Below are positions 1-5,560 of a stretch of 9,587 bases of DNA, in pieces; within the stretch, counting starts at the first letter, position 1; each line of letters starts with the position of its first letter. The stretch is from the NCBI GenBank assembly GCA_016234155.1, contig JACRGZ010000149.1, forward strand, positions 1 through 9,587. The letters run 5' to 3'. This stretch comes from Nitrospirota bacterium. GTDB taxonomy: Bacteria > Nitrospirota > 9FT-COMBO-42-15 > HDB-SIOI813. Below the pieces are notes generated by a model that saw only the letters and a program-made list of their open reading frames with translations, had not been told where the DNA came from and did no database searches. A program made the translations under genes and the position numbers.

Positions 1-332
1 AGCTCTTCTTTATTGGAAAGCCCCCTGTCCCATATATATTTTGCAAAACACCTGATGCCGTTGCCGCACATCTCCACCTGCGAGCCGTCTGCATTGTATA
101 TGTCCATCCTGAAGTCTGCCATCCCTGAAACGAGTTCAGGGCAGGCTACTGAAACAGGTTCAGGGCAGGCTTTGGAAGGGTAGAGGATCAGCGCCTGGTC
201 AAAACCGATGCCGGACCTGCGGTCGGAGTATTTCTTGCAGAAGGCGCTCAACTGCCGGACATCCTGATTTCTTGCATCTATCAGGATAAAGTCATTGCCA
301 AGGCCATGCATCTTTGTGAACCTTAGTTTCAT
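1..332 (-). CDS. dapF: Diaminopimelate epimerase, N-terminal part (cut by window edge)
   Basis: DapF interconverts LL- and meso-diaminopimelate, the step before LysA and the source of meso-DAP for peptidoglycan. The first 110 codons are present; the rest lies beyond the left edge. Family motifs are clear: KMHGLGNDF near the N-terminus, DRRSGIGFDQ, IYNADGSQVEMCGNG and RCFAKY. The Cys in MCGNG is one of the two catalytic cysteines of the family; the second should lie in the missing half. The ATG is preceded by TTATTTTCAG with no Shine-Dalgarno sequence. The odd feature is a 17-residue in-frame stretch, ACPEPVSVACPELVSGM, between LILYPSK and ADFRMDIYNADGS, where relatives as I recall them read straight through. 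It is encoded by a tandem palindromic repeat listed separately. The gene follows lysA across a repeat-filled gap of 265 bp. Identification is very secure; whether the enzyme tolerates the insertion is inference. Confidence 0.96.
   Translation of the reverse strand, partial: MKLRFTKMHGLGNDFILIDARNQDVRQLSAFCKKYSDRRSGIGFDQALILYPSKACPEPVSVACPELVSGMADFRMDIYNADGSQVEMCGNGIRCFAKYIWDRGLSNKEE
120..170 (-). repeat. In-frame 51-bp palindromic tandem repeat insertion inside dapF
   Basis: On the minus strand two 24-nt copies (147-170 and 123-146) start GCCTGCCCTGAAC and end GTTTCAG plus two bases. They differ at only four positions, and a 3-nt remainder (120-122) completes 51 nt, so the dapF frame is kept. 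The second copy holds a perfect stem-loop, CCCTGAA-CTCGT-TTCAGGG; the first has CTGAA/TTCAG arms. The encoded peptide is two near-identical octamers, ACPEPVSV and ACPELVSG, plus Met. It lies in a loop before the strand leading to the NADGS motif. This resembles, in principle, the coding-region palindromic elements described in Rickettsia, but the sequence relationship is not claimed. Confidence 0.85.
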
Positions 333-351
333 CTGAAAATAACCCCAAATT

Positions 352-424
352 TGTCATTCCCGCATGTCTTAAGCGGGAATCTGGTTTTAAACCATATCCC
401 CGATAGAAACATTCGGGGATGACA
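352..424. repeat. 73-bp double-hairpin palindromic repeat (REP-like)
   Basis: The ends TGTCATTCCCG and CGGGGATGACA are inverted repeats of each other apart from one base. Inside are two stem-loops: ATTCCCGC/GCGGGAAT (356-363 with 373-380) and CCCCGA/TCGGGG (398-403 with 413-418). It lies just upstream of the dapF start. ATTCCC...GGGAAT repeats are widespread in bacterial genomes (the Neisseria dRS3 repeat has the same core). It would form a strong structure in the lysA-dapF transcript. Confidence 0.75.
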
Positions 425-443
425 GTTATTAAGTTGCTGGGCT

Positions 444-493
444 ATTTTCATCCCCCTTTGTGAGCCGGGGCTCATGAGGGTTCATCTGAAAAT
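444..493 (-). repeat. 50-bp dispersed palindromic repeat, copy A
   Basis: The ends are ATTTTCA and CTGAAAAT, and the centre is a perfect TGAGCC-GG-GGCTCA palindrome. The 50-bp copy at 6872-6921 has the same ends, the same centre and most of the arm sequence. A shortened copy at 9429-9460 shares an exact 22-nt stretch with this one. Read on the minus strand it begins TATTTTCAG-ATGAACCC. Its ATG lies 153 bp upstream of the dapF ATG, which is preceded by the same nonamer. Confidence 0.8.
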
Positions 494-507
494 ACCTCTT
501 GAAACCA

Positions 508-567
508 GGGTCAAGGGTCAAGGGTCAGGGGTCAAGGGGAATTGACATGACCCATGACCCATGACCC
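508..567. repeat. GGGTCAA heptamer array with inverted TGACCCA arm
   Basis: About four units of GGGTCAA or GGGGTCAA (508-538) are followed by an inverted arm of TGACCCA units (543-567). The two arms can pair into a long hairpin. It lies between the lysA stop and repeat copy A, and is edged by CTGAAAATA on the left and TATTTTCAG on the right. No coding potential is visible. Confidence 0.8.
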
Positions 568-577
568 TATATTTTCA

Positions 578-596
578 GCCGACCATAAAGGTCGGC
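578..596 (-). terminator. Stem-loop directly after lysA stop (possible terminator or processing site)
   Basis: A perfect 7-bp stem GCCGACC/GGTCGGC with a 5-nt loop begins 2 nt after the lysA stop codon. On the minus strand it is followed by TGAAAATATAG, not a run of T, so intrinsic termination is doubtful. It may be a dispersed hairpin repeat or an mRNA 3'-end stabiliser. Confidence 0.35.
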
Positions 597-597
597 G

Positions 598-1836
598 CTA
601 CTCTTCCCCACGGATCAGGTCTTCATAACTCTCCCGTTTCCTTATCACAGTGTACTTCTCCCCCTCCACCATCACCTCTGCCACTCTTCGTCTTGAGTTG
701 TAATTTGAAGACATGGTAAACCCGTAGGCGCCTGCACTCATCACGGCAAGGAGGTTGCCGGGCTCAGGTTTTTCGATCTTCCGGTCCTTTGCCAGGAAAT
801 CTCCGGACTCACATATAGGACCTACTACGTCTGCCGTTAAGTAAGAGCCGTCCTGTTTCTCCACAGGTATTATCTCATGATGGGCGTCATACAGGCTTGG
901 CCTGATGAGGTCATTCATGCCTGCATCCACTATGACAAAGTTCTTTACCTCTCCGGATTTGAGATAGAGCACCTTTGTCACGAGTATGCCTGCATTGCCC
1001 ACAAGCACCCTTCCCGGCTCGAATATCAACGTACATCCCAAGTCTTTTATCATAGGTACAAGTGCCTTGCCGAGTTCTTTCGGATGAGGCGGTTTCTCTT
1101 CCCCATATCTTATCCCAAGCCCCCCGCCGGCATCAATATATTTTATCTCTATACCTGACTCTTTTAACCCTTTAACAAGTTCCAGTATCTTCTCCATTGC
1201 GGCGACAAATGGCCCCACCTCTGTTATCTGGGAACCTATATGCTTATGGACACCTACTACCTCTATATTGGGAAGGGTAGAGGCAATCTGATATTCTCCG
1301 AGTGCCCGGCTTATGGCTATCCCGAACTTGCTCTTCTTGAGACCTGTAGCAATGTAGGGATGCGTCTTCGGGTCTATATCAGGATTTACCCGTAGCGCTA
1401 CACGCGCCTTAAGTCCAAGACTTCCGGCTACCTCGTTGATCTTTTGAAGCTCTAAGGAGGACTCGACATTAAACATGAGGATGTTTGACTTCAGGGCAAA
1501 TGATACCTCCTCCTCTGTCTTACCTATACCTGCAAATACTATCTTCTGCGGGTCTATCCCTGCCCTCAGAGCCCTGAAGAGCTCTCCACCTGAGACAATA
1601 TCAACTCCGCCGCCCTCTGACGCAAAGAGCCTCAGTATGGATAGATTGGAGTTGGCCTTCACTGCAAAGCAGACTATATGCGGAATATCAGCAAAGGCCA
1701 AGTCAAATGCATGGTAATGATTCCGTAAGGTGTTGGAGCTGTATATGTATACAGGTGTACCCACCTCCTCTGCTATCTTCTTTATAGGCACCTTTTCACA
1801 GTAAAGATCACTGCCTATGTAATTAAAATCATGCAA
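598..1836 (-). CDS. lysA: Diaminopimelate decarboxylase
   Basis: LysA is a cytoplasmic PLP enzyme that decarboxylates meso-diaminopimelate to L-lysine. The 412-residue length is normal for the family. Visible landmarks are the PLP lysine in CFAVKANSN (K60), HKHIGSQ at 198-203, the glycine-rich phosphate loop DAGGGLGI near 235-242, EPGR at 273-276, the catalytic CESGDF at 342-347, and the C-terminal GAYGFTMSSNYNSRRR. These distinguish it from other group IV decarboxylases. The ATG is chosen because an in-frame stop lies 13 codons upstream with no other good start between. There is no ribosome binding site at normal distance (GGAGAGAAGG ends about 15 nt away), but a TATAAT hexamer lies just upstream. 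It is followed by dapF and separated from the radical SAM gene by a GGGGTCAA array. Confidence 0.98.
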   Translation of the reverse strand: MHDFNYIGSDLYCEKVPIKKIAEEVGTPVYIYSSNTLRNHYHAFDLAFADIPHIVCFAVKANSNLSILRLFASEGGGVDIVSGGELFRALRAGIDPQKIVFAGIGKTEEEVSFALKSNILMFNVESSLELQKINEVAGSLGLKARVALRVNPDIDPKTHPYIATGLKKSKFGIAISRALGEYQIASTLPNIEVVGVHKHIGSQITEVGPFVAAMEKILELVKGLKESGIEIKYIDAGGGLGIRYGEEKPPHPKELGKALVPMIKDLGCTLIFEPGRVLVGNAGILVTKVLYLKSGEVKNFVIVDAGMNDLIRPSLYDAHHEIIPVEKQDGSYLTADVVGPICESGDFLAKDRKIEKPEPGNLLAVMSAGAYGFTMSSNYNSRRRVAEVMVEGEKYTVIRKRESYEDLIRGEE

Positions 1837-1842
1837 TATATT

Positions 1843-1848
1843 ATTATA
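1843..1848 (-). promoter_or_regulatory. Candidate -10 box of a near-leaderless lysA promoter
   Basis: A perfect TATAAT lies 6 nt upstream of the lysA ATG on the minus strand. If used, transcription would start only a few bases before, or at, the start codon. No convincing -35 box is seen 16-18 nt upstream (the best is TTTTAA), and AT-rich sequence alone could explain the hexamer. Confidence 0.25.
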
Positions 1849-1874
1849 CCCTTCTCTCCAAATCCTTAAAATAA

Positions 1875-1961
1875 GGGGTCAAGGGGTCAAGGGGTCAAGG
1901 GGTCGAGGATTCAAGTGTTATTTTTAGGTTTTCACTCGACCCCTCGACCCCTTGAACCCTT
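1875..1961. repeat. GGGGTCAA octamer array with inverted arm
   Basis: Three GGGGTCAA units and one GGGGTCGA unit (1875-1906), then ATTCAAGTG, face an inverted arm at 1931-1961. A 12-nt perfect inverted match, AAGGGGTCGAGG with CCTCGACCCCTT (1897-1908 with 1942-1953), closes a loop of about 33 nt. It fills the gap between the radical SAM stop and lysA. On the minus strand the array runs out into TTATTTT, so it could act as a terminator-like hairpin for the upstream gene. Confidence 0.8.
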
Positions 1962-1975
1962 TACTTCAGAATTTT

Positions 1976-3769
1976 TCAATACACCTCATCAGCCGGTATC
2001 TCAAAAAATACCGGATTTATAAGGTTCAACTGGTTGATCCTCTCCAGCGCTTCACCAAATGACGCCCTGAGGTTTGTGCATTTTATCTTATACGGATGCA
2101 CCTTATCTTTAATGCTGCCTATGTCAAAGAGTGTACTGAGCGCCGCAGGTGTCGTCTCCCGCAGGTTCTCGAAGTTGATGACTATATCCATCTTCGACTT
2201 ATCTACTGCGCTGATTATCCTGTCCTTTAACTCAGTCGCGTTTATCTTATCCATAGTCCCGTGCAGCTCTATCAACAGGGCCTGCACCTTTGCGCTTTTC
2301 CTTACCTTTATATAAAGGTTATTCCCGGCATTGCTCACCTGCCCTGATACCGTTCCTATCTTCTCACGGATAGTGGCCAGGGCATTTGGTATAAGCCCTT
2401 CTGTCTCTATGGAAGGAAGCCTCCCCTGTAGGCCGTTCAATATTTTTGCAAGCGGTGACAGCCTCCCCTCAGGGACACGCTTCACGATCCTCCTGAATGC
2501 ATAGTTAACAGCGAGACGATCTAAAATAAGTTTCTTTCTTGAGACCTTCCAGAAACTTGGCAATACCCGTCGAAATACAGATGGTATTGAAAAAAAACTG
2601 TGATATGCCCAGAAAAAACCTTCCTCTAACGTCTCCGGACTCATCAGCTTTGGCTGGAATACCACATGCCTCCCGTCATAGTTAGTCCAGTCTCTGTCAA
2701 TTATCCTTCCGTCGTCGTCCATCCTCTTATATAAGTTAGTCCCAGGCAGTGGTGTAAGTATATTGAACATTGCAAGCTCTATCCTGTTTTCTTCTAAAAA
2801 CTCTACAGTACGTTCAAATACTGTCTCATCATCATTGTCAAATCCGAATATCATACCGGTCGTGATCAATATTCCAAAGTCATGGAACCTCTTGAACTCC
2901 TCCCTGAACTTTTCAACCTTGTTAAACCTCTTATTTGCTGCAGCTAAATTGTCCGCTGATATACTCTCAACCCCTAAAAAGAGGGCGGTACAACCACTCT
3001 TCGCTGCAAGTTCGAGCAGTTCAGGGTCTCTTGCCATCGTGAGGCTCGCCTGACTTGCCCAGCTTATCTTAAGAGGGGCCAGGGCCTTAAAGAGCTGTTT
3101 GGCATATGCCTTATGTCCCGCTATATTATCATCCACAAAGACTACATATCCCTTGTTTAATCGTCTGACCTCTTCAATAACCTCTTCAACAGGCCTCAGG
3201 CGGAACTGGTTGCCGCCGAATATGGTGACGGTACAGAAGTCACAGGCAAAGGGGCATCCCCGGCTGGTCTGTACACAGCTCGTTGTCCAGTAGGCGCCGG
3301 GCTTTAATAGGTCCCTCCGGGGTATTGGGAGACCTTCAAGGGTTGAAAGGTCTTTTTCTACATACATTGGTTTCATCTCACCACGTCTGAAGTCCTCTAT
3401 CAGTATTGGCCATATCTTCTCTGCCTCTCCGACGACTACACTGTCTGCATGCTCCTTTGCCTCTTCAGGACACATACTGACATGTATCCCGCCGAGAACA
3501 ACCTTTACGCCCCTTGCCCTGAACTTAGCGGCTATCTCATATGCCCTAGTTGAAAGGTATGTCATGACAGATATGCCGACAATGTCCACGTCTACGTTAA
3601 AATCAAGTTCCTCCACACACTCATCTACTATTTTCACCTCTACGTCGGGCGGCGTATATGCCGCAATAGTCGGCAGACTCAGTTTTGGGAACCAGAATGC
3701 CCTTACATCCTCAGGCCTGTAGGCGAAAATAGATTTTTTGTTTTCGGGATTAATTAACAGAACTTTCAT
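1976..3769 (-). CDS. B12-binding-type radical SAM protein with C-terminal STAS-like domain
   Basis: The 597-residue protein has three parts. Residues 1-130 look like a cobalamin-binding Rossmann domain (MKVLLINPEN, DIVGISVMT, VVLGGIHVSMCPEEA, VVVGEAE), though without the DxHxxG lower-ligand motif. Residues about 160-375 are a radical SAM core: the [4Fe-4S] motif CPFACDFC (C172, C176, C179), FVDDNIAGHK, LFLGVESIS, GMIFGFDNDD and TPLPGTNLY. A helical linker of about 100 residues resembles the extension found in hopanoid-methylase relatives. Residues about 484-590 read like a STAS domain (ALLIELHGTMDKINATEL, then MDIVINFENLRETTPAALSTLF), where SpoIIAA-type proteins carry the phosphorylated serine. 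The substrate cannot be named. A clean AAAGGAGG lies 7 nt before the ATG, unlike several neighbours. The gene splits the familiar lipoprotein-lysA order and is flanked by repeats, so it may be a later insertion. Confidence 0.9.
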   Translation of the reverse strand: MKVLLINPENKKSIFAYRPEDVRAFWFPKLSLPTIAAYTPPDVEVKIVDECVEELDFNVDVDIVGISVMTYLSTRAYEIAAKFRARGVKVVLGGIHVSMCPEEAKEHADSVVVGEAEKIWPILIEDFRRGEMKPMYVEKDLSTLEGLPIPRRDLLKPGAYWTTSCVQTSRGCPFACDFCTVTIFGGNQFRLRPVEEVIEEVRRLNKGYVVFVDDNIAGHKAYAKQLFKALAPLKISWASQASLTMARDPELLELAAKSGCTALFLGVESISADNLAAANKRFNKVEKFREEFKRFHDFGILITTGMIFGFDNDDETVFERTVEFLEENRIELAMFNILTPLPGTNLYKRMDDDGRIIDRDWTNYDGRHVVFQPKLMSPETLEEGFFWAYHSFFSIPSVFRRVLPSFWKVSRKKLILDRLAVNYAFRRIVKRVPEGRLSPLAKILNGLQGRLPSIETEGLIPNALATIREKIGTVSGQVSNAGNNLYIKVRKSAKVQALLIELHGTMDKINATELKDRIISAVDKSKMDIVINFENLRETTPAALSTLFDIGSIKDKVHPYKIKCTNLRASFGEALERINQLNLINPVFFEIPADEVY

Positions 3770-3791
3770 TTATAGCCTCCTTTGTTATTAT

Positions 3792-3826
3792 AAATCAAAT
3801 ATCAAAAGTCAAAAATCAAAATGACA
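3792..3826 (+). repeat. Heptamer array AAATCAA-type, left copy
   Basis: Five consecutive 7-nt units: AAATCAA, ATATCAA, AAGTCAA, AAATCAA, AATGACA. The same family occurs in opposite orientation at 4052-4086, so the two arrays bracket the GxxExxY-type unit as inverted copies. It lies just upstream of the radical SAM ribosome binding site. Confidence 0.75.
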
Positions 3827-3847
3827 ATAAAAAATTCGTAATAGTTC

Positions 3848-4014
3848 ACCGCAGAGACGCAAAGACGCAGAGAAAATTTAGAGTCTATTCGCAATACGCT
3901 TGATTCCATCTCTTAAGACAGAAACATCAAATTTGTGTATTTCAATTGCTGCACCAATTATCTTTTCTGTTATTTGATTAATTTCCATACTCAGCGCCTC
4001 TGCGTCTCTGCGGT
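3848..4014 (-). mobile_element. 167-bp unit with 25-bp terminal inverted repeats around a GxxExxY remnant
   Basis: The left end (3848-3872) and right end (3990-4014) are inverted repeats matching at 22 of 25 positions. Each is built of 8-nt units (GCAGAGAC, GCAAAGAC, GCAGAG). Between them is one short ORF joining the two ends of a GxxExxY protein. This is the layout expected of an internally deleted, non-autonomous unit. No target-site duplication is visible in the flanks. Similar CTCTGCGTCTCTGCGG sequences next to GxxExxY genes are, from memory, common in environmental genomes. Confidence 0.65.
3878..3988 (-). pseudogene. Internally deleted GxxExxY-family ORF (36 aa)
   Basis: The N-terminal half, MEINQITEKIIGAAIEIHK, is the typical start of GxxExxY proteins (PD-(D/E)XK-like, function unknown). 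The second half, FDVSVLRDGIKRIANRL, is the typical end (relatives read LLINF-V-VL-DGIKR). Intact members are about 120-130 aa, so roughly 90 central residues, including the nuclease-fold core and the GxxExxY motif itself, are missing. The join keeps the frame. The reading frame stays open upstream, but that extension is only repeat and hairpin sequence. The ATG is placed just inside the right terminal repeat, as expected for the family. A functional product is unlikely. Confidence 0.75.
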
Positions 4015-4025
4015 TAGCTAAACTT

Positions 4026-4184
4026 TTACGGGGTACCCACGAAGTGGGTCGTTTCATTTTGATATTTGATTTTTGCATTTTGATTTTTAAAATCCGGCGG
4101 CCTTGGGTCCCCCTTTCTTCCGCAGGCCGTCGCAACCAACAGTAACATCAGAACAAGTATATGCAGCAGGGCGATATATCTCAC
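4026..4184 (-). CDS. lptM: Small LptM (YifL)-type lipoprotein
   Basis: A 52-residue ORF starts with GTG overlapping the argH stop (GTGA). It has an N-terminal Arg, a hydrophobic stretch (residues 4-17) and a lipobox LVATAC with the lipidated Cys at 21. CGRKGDPRPPDF follows at once. This matches LptM, whose mature form begins CG-KGPL-P and which in enterobacteria assists LptD assembly for LPS export. A lipoprotein gene between argH and lysA/dapF is the usual place in many proteobacteria-like genomes. From about residue 33 the sequence (KNQNAKIKYQNE) is encoded by the heptamer array at 4052-4086, and the last codons by a hairpin, so the native C-terminus appears to have been replaced. No separate ribosome binding site is needed if translation is coupled to argH. 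Confidence 0.8.
   Translation of the reverse strand: MRYIALLHILVLMLLLVATACGRKGDPRPPDFKNQNAKIKYQNETTHFVGTP
4052..4086 (-). repeat. Heptamer array AAATCAA-type, right copy, inside the lipoprotein gene
   Basis: Read on the minus strand there are five 7-nt units: AAATCAA, AATGCAA, AAATCAA, ATATCAA, AATGAAA. It is the inverted counterpart of 3792-3826 and is translated as the tail of the lipoprotein. A perfect ACCCAC/GTGGGT stem with a 3-nt loop follows at 4035-4049. Confidence 0.75.
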
Positions 4185-5560
4185 AGGTCATCCTCCTCTA
4201 TCTCCCTGATCCTCTTCAAGACCATCTCCGTTGCAGTCCCCCCCGCCACACGCCTCATGTTAACCCCTGCTTCAGGTGTTATAATATCATAAATATCCTT
4301 TTCAAACCTGTCAGAAAATCTTTTCAGCCATGAAATCTCTATATCCTTTATCCCTTTACCGGATTGTATACAGTAACCTACAAGCTTGCCTGTTATTTCA
4401 TGGGCCGTCCTGAAGGGGACGCCCTTTTCCACAAGGTAGTCTGCAACATCAGTCGCCCACATATAGCCCTGAGATGCCGCAGTTGAGGCGGCCTCTTTTT
4501 TCACTATAATACCCGATATAAGTTCCGTCAGGAGCCTTAATATAGAAGTAAGTGTATCCACACTGTCAAAGAGCGGCTCTTTATCCTCCTGCATATCCCT
4601 GTTGTATGTCAGGGGAAGGCCCTTCATTGTTGTAAGAAGAGAGAGGAGGTTTCCGTACAGCCTCCCTGTCTTTCCCCTCACAAGCTCCAGTACATCAGGG
4701 TTTTTCTTCTGGGGCATCATGCTTGATCCTGTGCAGAATGCATCTGGAAGCTCTATAAAACCGAACTCCTGGCTTGACCAGATGATCAGGTCTTCGCTCA
4801 ACCTTGAGAGGTGCATGCCGAGAATGGCGCAGGCTGAGAGAAATTCAATAATGAAGTCCCTGTCACTCACAGCGTCCATACTGTTTTTGGTGATCCTGTC
4901 AAAGCCGAGCAACAGTGCCACATACTCCCTGTCAACAGGGAAGGATGTCCCGGCAATGGCCCCTGAACCTAATGGCATTGTGTTTACCCTCTTCAGGCAG
5001 TCTGTGAACCTTTCTCTGTCCCGCTCAAGCATCTCCCAGTATGCAAGCAGGTAGTGGGAAAAGAGCACAGGCTGAGCAGGCTGCAGGTGCGTGTAGCCTG
5101 GTATTATTACGGCGATGTCAGCCCTGGCCTTATCCACAAGGACACTTTTAAACTCAGATGTACAACCGATTATCTCTTTTATGACATCACGGAGATAGAG
5201 CCTAATGTCCAGGGCTACCTGGTCATTCCTGCTCCTTGCCGTATGGAGCTTTGCACCTGCGGGACCGATCTTGTCAATAAGCCTCTTCTCTATGTTCATG
5301 TGTATATCTTCCAATTCGACTGAGAATGAAAACCTGCCGTCATCCATTTCTTTTCTTATTCCTTCCAACCCCTTTACTATTGCCACAGCCTCGTTCTTTT
5401 TGAGGATACCGATCTTCCCCAGCATCCTGGCATGGGCGATGCTCCCCTCTATGTCATACTTGTAGAGGCGCCTGTCGAAGGAGATAGATTCAGTAAACTC
5501 CTCAACTGTCTTTTCAGTCGGCTTGGAAAACCTGCCACCCCAGGGCTTCTTTTTTTTCAT
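4181..5560 (-). CDS. argH: Argininosuccinate lyase
   Basis: ArgH cleaves argininosuccinate to arginine and fumarate, the last step of arginine synthesis. Its 459 residues fit the fumarase/aspartase superfamily. Seen are KKPWGGRFSKPT at the N-terminus, HTARSRNDQ (106-114), GYTHLQPAQP (155-164, with the catalytic His in THLQPAQ) and the superfamily signature GSSMMPQKKNPD (278-289) carrying the catalytic Ser loop. The ATG overlaps the argG stop as ATGA, and AAGGG lies about 8 nt upstream inside argG, so translation is probably coupled. The stop overlaps the next gene's GTG. Nothing about it is unusual. Confidence 0.98.
   Translation of the reverse strand: MKKKKPWGGRFSKPTEKTVEEFTESISFDRRLYKYDIEGSIAHARMLGKIGILKKNEAVAIVKGLEGIRKEMDDGRFSFSVELEDIHMNIEKRLIDKIGPAGAKLHTARSRNDQVALDIRLYLRDVIKEIIGCTSEFKSVLVDKARADIAVIIPGYTHLQPAQPVLFSHYLLAYWEMLERDRERFTDCLKRVNTMPLGSGAIAGTSFPVDREYVALLLGFDRITKNSMDAVSDRDFIIEFLSACAILGMHLSRLSEDLIIWSSQEFGFIELPDAFCTGSSMMPQKKNPDVLELVRGKTGRLYGNLLSLLTTMKGLPLTYNRDMQEDKEPLFDSVDTLTSILRLLTELISGIIVKKEAASTAASQGYMWATDVADYLVEKGVPFRTAHEITGKLVGYCIQSGKGIKDIEISWLKRFSDRFEKDIYDIITPEAGVNMRRVAGGTATEMVLKRIREIEEDDL

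Noticed and set aside
508..567. CRISPR-like short regular repeats
   Set aside because: The units are 7-8 nt, contiguous and without spacers, and change orientation half-way, so this is a tandem array, not a CRISPR.
3838..4024. Target-site duplication flanking the GxxExxY unit
   Set aside because: The flanks TAATAGTTC and TAGCTAAAC do not match over a convincing length.
3989..4135. Upstream in-frame extension of the short GxxExxY ORF
   Set aside because: The extra residues come from the terminal repeat, the hairpin, the heptamer array and antiphase lipoprotein codons; the family start is the ATG at 3988.
4602..5054. Long open frames antisense to the biosynthetic genes, for example the 150-codon plus-strand frame opposite argH
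   Set aside because: They are antiphase shadows of strongly conserved genes with no family motifs and no convincing ribosome binding site; the same applies to the frames opposite lysA, argG, argF and argD.
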